Assembly (NCBI GenBank): GCA_005776585.1 | Contig: SXOX01000273.1 | Coordinates: 1 to 39,031, forward strand | Length of the DNA: 39,031 nt | Source of the DNA: Pseudomonadota bacterium | GTDB taxonomy: Bacteria; Myxococcota_A; UBA9042; GCA-2863065 | Direction: 5' to 3' | Shown here: positions 8,724 to 15,454 of the stretch, piece after piece | How the letters are laid out: each line of letters starts with the position of its first letter | How positions within the stretch are numbered: the first letter of the stretch is position 1 | The notes under the pieces: generated by a model | What the model saw: only the letters and a program-made list of their open reading frames with translations | Told to the model about the DNA's origin: nothing | Database searches by the model: none | Translations under genes and position numbers: made by a program

Positions 8724-9370
8724 GCGCGCTGCCAGAAGCGGCGCTTCTTGTGCCGCAGCTCGACCAGAAACAGCGTCTCGTCCGGCGCCTCGCACTCGTC
8801 GACGATCTTCCCGGTCAGGCCGCGGCCACTCGCCGTACGCAGGAGATCCGGGACGTCGTTGTCGGCGATAGCGATGAGCAGCGCGCGCCCTTCCGGCGCC
8901 AGGTGCCGGCCCACGCCTTCGATGAAGCGATCGGTGAGCTCGCGACCCTTCCGTCCGCCGTCATAGGCCAGCCACTTCGGGCTGCGGCACCGAAAGGTCC
9001 GCGCCGGCCCCTCCTCCCAGGAGGGCCACTGGCACGTGGCGCAGGGTCCCTTGAGGTTGAGACGTGACGTCGGCAGGTAGGGCGGGTTGAACGTGATCAC
9101 GTCGAAGAGACCCTCGACGCGCCCGAACAGGTCGCTCACCAGGCCCGTCACGACCACGCCCATATCCTCCGCGCGCGCCGAGGCGTGGGCAACGGCGTCG
9201 GGGTTCACGTCCGCACAGACGACGTCGGCGCCCATGGCCGCGGCGTAGGCGCCAACGAGGCCATTGCCGCACCCGAGGTCCAGGAATCGGCGGCCCTCGA
9301 CATCGGTCACGGCCCCGAGGAGCACGTACGTGTCGCGTGACGGCGGGTAGACGGTGCTTTGGTCGGTCAC
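8720..9370 (-). CDS. HemK2-like N-methyltransferase with a Cys-containing insertion
   Basis: The product is 216 residues, a class I SAM-dependent methyltransferase. YPPSRDTYVLL (8-18) matches the N-terminal Y-P-ED-T-LL motif of the HemK2/PrmC-like group; DLGCGNG (31-37) is the SAM loop; ADVNPDAV (53-60) is the acidic-loop strand; NPPY (95-98) is the catalytic motif for Gln, Asn or adenine N-methylation. DGGRKGRE (137-144) corresponds to the GG-DGRE motif of the family. Between the last two motifs lies an insertion with Cys110, Cys113 and Cys128 that could bind a metal. The GTG start is the only one near the first motif, and an extended -10 box lies just upstream. It is the first gene of the five-gene unit. 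The substrate, protein or nucleic acid, cannot be told from sequence. Confidence 0.75.
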   Translation of the reverse strand: MTDQSTVYPPSRDTYVLLGAVTDVEGRRFLDLGCGNGLVGAYAAAMGADVVCADVNPDAVAHASARAEDMGVVVTGLVSDLFGRVEGLFDVITFNPPYLPTSRLNLKGPCATCQWPSWEEGPARTFRCRSPKWLAYDGGRKGRELTDRFIEGVGRHLAPEGRALLIAIADNDVPDLLRTASGRGLTGKIVDECEAPDETLFLVELRHKKRRFWQRA

Positions 9371-9381
9371 GACGGCTATGG

Positions 9382-9390
9382 ATTATACCA
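9382..9390 (-). promoter_or_regulatory. Extended -10 promoter with almost no leader before the methyltransferase GTG
   Basis: Read on the minus strand, TGGTATAAT is a perfect extended -10 element (TGnTATAAT) in an otherwise GC-rich context. Its last base is 11 bases upstream of the GTG at 9370, so transcription would start about 5 bases before the start codon. No convincing -35 box is present, as expected for extended -10 promoters. The mRNA of the five-gene unit would be nearly leaderless. Confidence 0.5.
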
Positions 9391-9485
9391 TCGATTCGGC
9401 CCAAGGACGACCCCGGCAGACTTGGTTCCATTTCGAGCCGAGGTAGATTTTTTCAAATGCGATAGTTGCGCAGCGCTGCGGGCAG

Positions 9486-10394
9486 TCATCGCCGGCCGCA
9501 GGACCGGATCGCGGCCTCGGCGATGATGGTCTGAAGGCACTCCAGCAGCGTCACCGTCGCCAACCGCGGCGGCGACTGCGCCGTCAACGCGCCGAGCCTG
9601 AGCTCTCGCTGCGGCCCGGCCGTGGGCACGCGGATGAGCTCCCCGTGATTGAGCTGACAGTGGATGGCGAGCTCGGGCAGATAGCCGGCGAAGGGGCCAT
9701 CGAGGATGAACTGGGTCGCCGCGCTGAGCGAATCGACGGTCGGTCCCGGCCTGCCGTAGTCAGGGATGACGCAGGTGGGGCCCATGGGGTGAGCTCCGGA
9801 GCGGAAATACGCGAGCGAGACGAACGCCGTCTCGGCGCGCGTTGCGGCGTCGGGCACTGGTGACTGGGCGAGCGGGCTCTGCGGGTTACACACGAGGCTC
9901 GCTCCAGTGCTCCCAAGGGCGTGGTAGCGGAGCTGAGCGTTTGGGGCGTCGCCCACGATGAGACCCACGTCGATCCGCCCGTGAAGGAGCTCGTCCTGCA
10001 TCTCGTCCGGCGTCATGGTCACGCACCGGACCTGCATCCCCGGGTGCCGCGCCAGGAGCGCGATGACCGCATTGGGGAGCGCAAAGATCGAGAACACCTC
10101 CATGGCGCCGATCCACAGGACGCCGGTGGCCGTGTCCGTGACGCTCTCGATCTCTCGCCTCAGGCTCTCCAGATCCTCGAAGAGCGCCTCGCAGTGCCGG
10201 TGGAGGATGCGACCGGCCTCGGTGACGACCACGCGGCGGGTGGTCCGCTCGAACAGCGGGGTCTGAAGCTCCTCCTCTAGACGGCGAACAGCCTTGCTGA
10301 CGGCCGATTGGGAGATGCACGCGAGTTCGGCTGCGCGGGCGAAGCTGCGCGTCACGGCGACGTGGTGGAAGTAACGAAGGTCGGTGATCTCCAT
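9486..10394 (-). CDS. LysR-family transcriptional regulator
   Basis: The product is 302 residues, the usual LysR length. The N-terminal winged helix-turn-helix is clear (about 4-60): FHHVAVTRSFARAAEL, then ISQSAVSKAVRRLEEEL and TPLFERT. The rest fits the periplasmic-binding-protein-like effector domain, with GRIDVGLIVGD (about 144-154) in the usual place. The ATG at 10394 puts the helix-turn-helix at the very N-terminus, as in the family; an in-frame extension further upstream would cross the divergent promoter region. It faces the RCC1 lipoprotein gene across 142 bp, the classical arrangement for a LysR regulator that controls its divergent neighbour. The effector is unknown. Confidence 0.9.
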   Translation of the reverse strand: MEITDLRYFHHVAVTRSFARAAELACISQSAVSKAVRRLEEELQTPLFERTTRRVVVTEAGRILHRHCEALFEDLESLRREIESVTDTATGVLWIGAMEVFSIFALPNAVIALLARHPGMQVRCVTMTPDEMQDELLHGRIDVGLIVGDAPNAQLRYHALGSTGASLVCNPQSPLAQSPVPDAATRAETAFVSLAYFRSGAHPMGPTCVIPDYGRPGPTVDSLSAATQFILDGPFAGYLPELAIHCQLNHGELIRVPTAGPQRELRLGALTAQSPPRLATVTLLECLQTIIAEAAIRSCGRR

Positions 10395-10536
10395 TGAGTG
10401 CCCCGCGCCGAAGCTATCACGGCGCGCGGCGGGGATCCGTGCCGATTCGTCACCAAAACTCATGAAAATCATTCGCTTGTATATGGGACCCGCGTGCCGC
10501 CAGACTGAAGGCAACTCAGAGCCAAGGGAGGATCCC
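10395..10536. promoter_or_regulatory. Divergent LysR / RCC1-lipoprotein intergenic region
   Basis: This is 142 bp between divergent starts. It contains a relatively AT-rich patch (about 10447-10490, around CACCAAAACTCATGAAAATC and TTGTATAT) that stands out from the GC-rich surroundings and is the likely promoter and regulator-binding zone. A GGGAGG ribosome-binding site at about 10526-10532 precedes the ATG at 10537. No single operator can be assigned with certainty. Confidence 0.45.
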
Positions 10537-11927
10537 ATGCATCTTCGACCGTTGACCGTATCGCTTCTCAGCGTCCTGATCTCTGGCTGCCACTTCGTCC
10601 TCGAGCAAGCCGCGACCGAATCGGCACCGGACGCCGGGACCGCCTCGAGCGGTGGCCCAGCGCCGTCCGAAGCGCCACCGGCTGCCGGAGCCACGCCGGT
10701 AGCCGTCGTTCCAACCGCACCCGAAGTTCTGCCCGTGGCGACGCCCAGCAGTGGCAAGGCTCACGTCGCGGCCATCGCCGTGGGTGGGGCGCACGTGTGC
10801 GCGCTCTCTCCCCAGGGGGCCGTCGCCTGCTGGGGAGCCAATGAGTCCGGTCAGCTCGGCTACGCGCACCCGTGGGACATCGGGGACGACGAGCCGCCGA
10901 CCGACGCGGGCCTCGTCGACGTCGGAGGGACCGTCGTCGCCCTCGTCGCCGGGGCACGCCACACGTGCGCCTTGCTCTCTGCCAACCGAATTCGCTGTTG
11001 GGGCAACGGCAGCGACCTCGCGCTCGGCCGTGGCGACAGCCACCCCCAGACCATTGGAGACGACGAGACGCCCGCGGAGGCCGGAGACGCGATCATCTAT
11101 GCGAGCGCTCCGTTCCAGGCACTCGCCGCGGGCAACCAGCACTCGTGCACGCTGACCGCCAAGGGGAGCGTCAAGTGTTGGGGAAGCTCACCGGCGGGCG
11201 CTTTGGGCTATGGCTTTGCGACCAAAACCGGCGGTTGGCTCGGCGAGGTCCCGCTCGGTAAGACGGTGGCCATCGCGCTCGAAGCCGGCTGCGACCACAC
11301 CTGCGCGCTGCTCCAGGGCGGGGACGTACGTTGCTGGGGCCACGCGCCGGCGCTCGGCACCGGGGGAGTGGACAACGTCGGCGACGACGAGGCCCCGACC
11401 GCGGTCGGGGTCCTGGACCTCGGCGAGCCCGTGGTCCAGCTCGCCGCAGGCGACCGGCACACCTGCGCGCTGACGGCTCAAGGTGCGGTGCGCTGCTGGG
11501 GCATGGGCGGCTTCGGGGCCCTCGGCACCGGGAAGACCCACTCCGCACCACACGCGGCGGAGGCGGCGGTCGTCCAGCTCGGCGAGGTGGTCACGCGAAT
11601 CGCGGCGGGACACCGCCATACCTGCGCGCTGACCCTCTCGGGCGCGGTCCGCTGCTGGGGTGACGGTGCCCACGGCGCGCTCGGGTACGGGAACACGCTC
11701 TCGGTCGGCGACGACGAGCCCCTGCGGCGGCCGGCGCCGTTCAGCTCGGCGAGAGTGCGGTGCAGATCGACGCTGGCGACGGCTTCACGTGCGCGCTCCT
11801 CCAGTCTGGCGTCGTCCGTTGCTGGGGCCTGGGCCTGAGAGGCCGGCTCGGCAGTGGGGCCGAGGCGAGCATCGGGGATGACGAGGTGCCGGCAGGCTCA
11901 GCCCCGATCGCGGTCTTCGCGCCGTGA
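10537..11927 (+). CDS. RCC1-repeat lipoprotein, frameshifted by one base near its end
   Basis: An N-terminal signal with LLSVLISGC gives a lipobox Cys, followed by an Ala/Pro/Gly-rich linker. The body consists of RCC1-type blades with the motif H-x-CAL then V-CWG and G-LG, separated by GDDE-x-P linkers; RCC1 repeats fold as beta-propellers. As read, the frame ends at 11838 after an aberrant Arg/Ser-rich tail. The +1 frame continues perfectly from about 11723: GESAVQIDAGDGFTCAL, VVRCWGLGL, SIGDDEVPAG, ending with TGA at 11925-11927. One extra C in the CCCC run at 11719-11722 would restore GDDEPPAAAGAVQLGES and a 463-residue protein. The restored stop overlaps the next gene's GTG (GTGA), which argues that the long form is ancestral. 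This is either a sequencing error or a recent mutation. Confidence 0.8.
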
Positions 11928-12802
11928 CGTCACGTCTGGCGCTCACGCTGTTGTTCGTGGCCGGATGCGGGGCCGAAGGGCCGAGCGCCATCGAAGGTCC
12001 GGTCGATGGGACCTGGGAGCCTCTCGTCACGGTCGACTGGATGGTCGCGCCCGGCGACGAGCAGTTCATGTGCGCCGTGGCGACGGTCCCAGGGGACGTG
12101 CTTGTGCGGAGCTTTCGCGCGATCGCCCCGGTCGGGACGCACCACATCTTGGGCACGCTGGCCGCGGGCGGCGCCGACGGTGCCTTCCGATGCGCGCCCG
12201 GGACCCTCAGCGACGTGCTGCTCTTCGCCTCGGGCACGACCGCGGGCTCGCTCGAGCTCCCGCCCGGAGTCGCCATGCGCATCCCCGCCGGCGCCCAGGT
12301 GCTCGTGAACGTTCACCTCCTCAATGCCCATCTGGACCCCTTGTCCGGGACCTCCGGGATCGCGGTGCAGACCGTGCCGGCAGGACGTGTCACCGAGGAG
12401 GCCGAGATGCTCCTTGCCGGGACGTCCCGCTTCGAAATCCGGCCGCACAGCGTCACCACCGCTACCGGCCGGTGCCAGTTCAGAGCGGACGCCACGGTTA
12501 CGCATCTCTGGCCGCACATGCACCTGCTCGGGACGCGCCTGCGGGTCACTCACCACGGGCATGGGGGCGCCGTGACACTGCTGGACGTGCCCTTCGCGTT
12601 CGACGATCAGCGCCACTACGCCATCGAGCCGACGCTCGTACGGGCGGGGGAACGGCTCGAGGTCACGTGCACGTGGAACAACGCGACCGACCGCGTCGTC
12701 ACCTTCGGCGACAGCACGCTGAACGAGATGTGCTTCGCCGGCGTCGTGCGGTACCCGGCCCGCGATGAGGGACTGTATTGTCAGACGGACGACGGTCCTT
12801 GA
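11924..12802 (+). CDS. PHM-like type II copper monooxygenase lipoprotein
   Basis: The product is 292 residues. The signal TLLFVAGC gives lipobox Cys15. It resembles the two-domain copper type II ascorbate-dependent monooxygenase family (peptidylglycine alpha-hydroxylating monooxygenase, dopamine beta-hydroxylase). All six expected copper ligands have counterparts: H73-H74 (THHILGT) and H131 (VNVHLLNA) for the first copper, and H198 and H200 (WPHMHLLG) plus M269 (NEMCF) for the second. Eight Cys after the lipobox suggest disulphides. The GTG start overlaps the restored stop of the RCC1 gene, so the two are probably co-translated. The substrate is unknown; bacterial members are mostly uncharacterised. 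Confidence 0.8.
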   Translation: MTSRLALTLLFVAGCGAEGPSAIEGPVDGTWEPLVTVDWMVAPGDEQFMCAVATVPGDVLVRSFRAIAPVGTHHILGTLAAGGADGAFRCAPGTLSDVLLFASGTTAGSLELPPGVAMRIPAGAQVLVNVHLLNAHLDPLSGTSGIAVQTVPAGRVTEEAEMLLAGTSRFEIRPHSVTTATGRCQFRADATVTHLWPHMHLLGTRLRVTHHGHGGAVTLLDVPFAFDDQRHYAIEPTLVRAGERLEVTCTWNNATDRVVTFGDSTLNEMCFAGVVRYPARDEGLYCQTDDGP

Positions 12803-12928
12803 CCGGACCGCTCACCGCCAGTTCAACGAGTGCTTGCGCTTGGAGTCGCCGTCGTGGGGGCGGCTGACGTCCTCCGCCACTACGTCGCAATCCTGGACAG
12901 GCGGTCGGCCGCCGGCTCCGGAGGGTCG

Positions 12929-13267
12929 ATGGGACTTGCTTGGTCGCAGCGGGTGGGCTGGTTTGGCCATGTGGGGGCGGCCGGTCTTGGTGGGCTCGGG
13001 GACCACCTCTCGGAGTACGTTGAACAGGTACGCGACGGAGCGCGCGTTCGCATCCTCGTGCGTGGACGTCCGGTCGCCGACCTCATCCCGACGGACGCAC
13101 CCACCAGCGAGGGCGAGGCGATGGACGCGCACCTGCGCGACCTCGAGCGACGGGGGCTGATTCGCCGCGGGACGGGTCGATGCGTCCTGGGGCTCCTCCA
13201 AGTCGGTCCGCCTCTTCGGGGTCCACGCATCGCCGCGACCATCGCTGACGAGCGCAGCGCTCGATGA
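12929..13267 (+). CDS. Phd/YefM-type antitoxin (VapB role)
   Basis: The core LGDHLSEYVEQVRDG followed by RGRPVADLIPTD is the typical Phd-family antitoxin fold; the C-terminal RRGLIRRGTGR and GPPLRGP segment is the usual toxin-neutralising tail of VapB-like members. From the ATG at 12929, preceded closely by GGAGGG (12920-12925), the product is 112 residues. A GTG at 12971 would give a 98-residue form that starts nearer the usual place. The stop overlaps the toxin's ATG (ATGA at 13264-13267), the standard toxin-antitoxin operon layout. The antitoxin normally represses its own promoter, which should lie in 12803-12928, where I see no clear box. Confidence 0.75.
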   Translation: MGLAWSQRVGWFGHVGAAGLGGLGDHLSEYVEQVRDGARVRILVRGRPVADLIPTDAPTSEGEAMDAHLRDLERRGLIRRGTGRCVLGLLQVGPPLRGPRIAATIADERSAR

Positions 13268-13692
13268 AGTTCTGGGATACGTCCGCCGTGCTGCCGTTGT
13301 TGGTGGAAGAGGTCAGCAGCAGTGCCCACCGCGCGATCTACTCGGAAGATCCCGTGGTCGCCGTCTGGGCCCTGACTCGGACGGAAGCGACCTCTGCGTT
13401 GCAACGCCGTGTGCGGTCCGGTGACTTGGAGCGACACGACCTGCCGAAGGCAATGGTACGCCTGCGAGACCTGGAAGAGCAGTGGATCGAGGTCGATGCG
13501 CTCGACGTCGTTCGCCACCGTGCAGACCGCCTGCTGGCTGTTCACCCGCTCAGCGTGGCCGACGCCCTTCAGCTTGCGGCCGCCCTGGTCCTTGCTGGAG
13601 AGCGCCCGCAGGGATGGACACTGTTGACCTGTGATGCGCGACTCTCCGCGGCCGCGGTCGCGGAAGGGTTCGACGTTCCCGCAGCTGCGTAG
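13264..13692 (+). CDS. VapC-type PIN-domain ribonuclease toxin (module 1)
   Basis: The product is 142 residues, the normal PIN toxin size. MKFWDTSAVLPLLVEE carries the first catalytic Asp (D5), TRTEATSAL the Glu, SVADALQLAAAL the second Asp cluster, and LLTCDARLSAAA the fourth acidic position. Known members cleave tRNA or rRNA when freed from the antitoxin. The start overlaps the antitoxin stop by four bases. The 3' end faces the DUF4143 ATPase gene across 36 bp, in which lies a 32-bp repeat shared with 20646-20677. Confidence 0.85.
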   Translation: MKFWDTSAVLPLLVEEVSSSAHRAIYSEDPVVAVWALTRTEATSALQRRVRSGDLERHDLPKAMVRLRDLEEQWIEVDALDVVRHRADRLLAVHPLSVADALQLAAALVLAGERPQGWTLLTCDARLSAAAVAEGFDVPAAA

Positions 13693-13702
13693 AGGACAGC
13701 GC

Positions 13703-13734
13703 GTGGTCGCGGAGTGGTCGTGGTCCCGTCACGG
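13703..13734 (+). repeat. 32-bp repeat, copy 1 (29/32 identical to 20646-20677)
   Basis: This segment starts GTGGTCGCGGAGT and ends TGGTCCCGTCACGG. It spans the gap between vapC and the DUF4143 gene and includes that gene's stop codon. The other copy covers the last codons and stop of the repeat-protein gene at 19647-20660 plus 17 bases beyond. It therefore looks like a junction once shared by those two genes. Confidence 0.75.
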
Positions 13735-15060
13735 ACAACGAATAGGAGCGAGTGCGGACTCCAACGCCGTCGAGTCGCTGAGGAGGTCGACCATGGGGAC
13801 ATGCCGGACGACGGTGCGGCCGCAGACCTCGGTCGTCATGGCGCCGGAGCGGTGGACCACCCAAAACTCGCCGGGGGAATAGGCATCGATGAAGCTCCGC
13901 GCGCTGCGCGTCAACGCCGGGCGCTCCAAAGCACTCGCCTTGACCTCGACACCGACCACGTGATCGCCTCGAACGACGACGAAGTCCACCTCCGCGTTCC
14001 CTGCCGAGCGCCAGAAGTGAAGGGTGGCGTCGTCGGGCAGGCCCTTCAACAGCTCGCTGAAGACCCATTGCTCGGCGACGGCTCCGCGATCGACCCGCTC
14101 AATGAAGGGGCGAAAGTCACCGACGAGGCGATTGCGGAGGCCGACATCAACGAGGAACACCTTGGGACGACTGGTGTGCTCGACCCGCTTTCCGCCGGCG
14201 AATGGACGCAGGGTGTGGCAGACGTGGGAGTCCTCGAGAATCTGGAGGTAGCTCGCGACCGTATCGCGACTGATGCCGAGGGTCGAGGCCCATTCCGACA
14301 GGTTGACCAGGCTCCCGGCCTGTCCAGCGACCAGAACCATCAGGCGGCGAAAGGCGTCCGGACGGGCGACACGGTAGAGATCGCTCGCGTCGCGCAGGAC
14401 GAAGGCGTCCACGAGCTCGGCCAGCACGACCTCGGGTCGCGCGTCGAGCCACGCCCGAGGGTAGCCCCCGTAGCGCAGCATTCGGTCGAGTCGCTCGTCG
14501 CTGAGCGCGCGTCGAATCAGCAGCGGAGGGTCGCTGAGGTCCGCGATCACCTCCTGCAGCGCGAAGGGCAGAACACGCGTACGGGTCGCCCGTCCGGCCA
14601 GCGACTCCCGCGTCGCGCTTCGCAGATGGTAAGAGGAAGAGCCAGTCGCGATCACCGGAGCGCCAGGCTTTCGGTCGACGAGGCCCTTGAGGAAAAGCGC
14701 CGCCTCGTCGAGATGCTGGATCTCGTCGAAGTAGAGCGGCGTGCCCGGGGGAACGAGATTCCGAATCACGTCGAGGAAGAGAGGAGCGGACTCGCAGAGC
14801 GCGCGCACGGATCGCTGCTCGCAATCCAAGTACAGCGAGGTCACGTTCTGATCGAAGAGCGTCTTCCGGATGAGCGTCGACTTGCCCACCTGCCGCGGGC
14901 CAATCACGAGGTGCGCCCGGTCGACCTCGGCGACTCGCGTGCGAAATGGTGCCGCGACGCTTCGAGCCAAGAGGTGTGTTGGAAGGGCGTAGCCACTCAG
15001 GGTCGAGCCATCCAGCCAGGGGTTGTCTGCGCGGAGGATGTCGAGAAGTTGCTGGTCCAC
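13729..15060 (-). CDS. AAA ATPase with DUF4143 domain
   Basis: The product is 443 residues from the GTG at 15060. The P-loop IGPRQVGKST (about 43-52) and YFDEIQHLD Walker B define an AAA_14-type ATPase; ATGSSSYHL is the usual sensor region. The C-terminal half fits DUF4143: a winged-helix-like block (LSEWASTLGISRDTVASYLQ) and a nuclease-like end (FWRSAGNAEVDFVV, GVEVKAS) with the E-V-D and E-x-K pattern of PD-(D/E)XK folds. The family is widespread, often in accessory regions beside toxin-antitoxin genes, and its function is not settled. Upstream in-frame codons exist but look non-coding; the chosen start fits family length and has a -10-like box just before it. Confidence 0.85.
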   Translation of the reverse strand: MDQQLLDILRADNPWLDGSTLSGYALPTHLLARSVAAPFRTRVAEVDRAHLVIGPRQVGKSTLIRKTLFDQNVTSLYLDCEQRSVRALCESAPLFLDVIRNLVPPGTPLYFDEIQHLDEAALFLKGLVDRKPGAPVIATGSSSYHLRSATRESLAGRATRTRVLPFALQEVIADLSDPPLLIRRALSDERLDRMLRYGGYPRAWLDARPEVVLAELVDAFVLRDASDLYRVARPDAFRRLMVLVAGQAGSLVNLSEWASTLGISRDTVASYLQILEDSHVCHTLRPFAGGKRVEHTSRPKVFLVDVGLRNRLVGDFRPFIERVDRGAVAEQWVFSELLKGLPDDATLHFWRSAGNAEVDFVVVRGDHVVGVEVKASALERPALTRSARSFIDAYSPGEFWVVHRSGAMTTEVCGRTVVRHVPMVDLLSDSTALESALAPIRCP

Positions 15061-15066
15061 GATAGC

Positions 15067-15072
15067 AATATA
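15067..15072 (-). promoter_or_regulatory. TATATT -10 box immediately before the DUF4143 GTG
   Basis: On the minus strand TATATT ends seven bases before the GTG at 15060, in an AT-rich pocket (AACAAGGTTATATTGCTATC) of a GC-rich region. Transcription from it would begin at or next to the start codon, giving a leaderless mRNA; no Shine-Dalgarno sequence is visible. A weak -35 candidate (TGGTGA) lies upstream. Confidence 0.4.
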
Positions 15073-15138
15073 ACCTTGTTTTCTGCGGATCACCAGTCGT
15101 CGATTTCGAAGGACACGGCGGCGCGACCCGCGTCGACC

Positions 15139-15160
15139 CGCCACCGGCGCGCCGGTGGCG
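15139..15160. repeat. Perfect 22-bp palindrome
   Basis: CGCCACCGGC followed by GC and GCCGGTGGCG reads identically on both strands over 22 bp. It lies about 80 bp upstream of the DUF4143 start and abuts the PHM-like remnant. It could be an operator, a hairpin or a recombination scar; there is no T-tract to make it a standard terminator. Confidence 0.6.
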
Positions 15161-15250
15161 CGACGCTGCTGGAGTTGCCGTTCGCGTTCGACGACCAGTG
15201 GCTCATCACCAACGTGGGCGCGGGCCGCCTGATCGCTGCACGTGAAGACC
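15150..15250 (+). pseudogene. Remnant of a PHM-like copper monooxygenase gene
   Basis: The translation GGATLLELPFAFDDQ (ending at 15198) matches GGAVTLLDVPFAFDDQ in the intact lipoprotein gene (ending at 12610); 31 of 36 bases agree across the best block (15163-15198 against 12575-12610). Similarity fades into frameshifted scraps, including a shared TGCACGTG. There is no start, no copper-ligand region and no long frame. The rest of 15061-15454 holds the DUF4143 promoter and no gene that I can support. Confidence 0.55.
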
Positions 15251-15454
15251 ATCGAAAAAAGTGAAGGCCAAGTGAGGAAAGTTCTCGACACGCCCCCAGT
15301 CCACGGGCCACGGTCGGCGACCAGCGTCAACGACAGCGTTGTTGCGACGTCGTGGTTGGCGAAGGCGCGGGCGAGCGTTGCGCGAGGCACGCCGCCGGAG
15401 GGGAAGCCATGCGCACCGTAATGCAGCCGACGGTTCGAGTGACTGTTGGCCACG

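Noticed and set aside
9446..9484. T-tract plus CGCAGCGCTGCG palindrome downstream of the LysR gene, considered as a terminator
   Set aside because: For the minus-strand transcript the hairpin is followed by an A-run, not a T-run, and the perfect palindrome leaves a poor loop.
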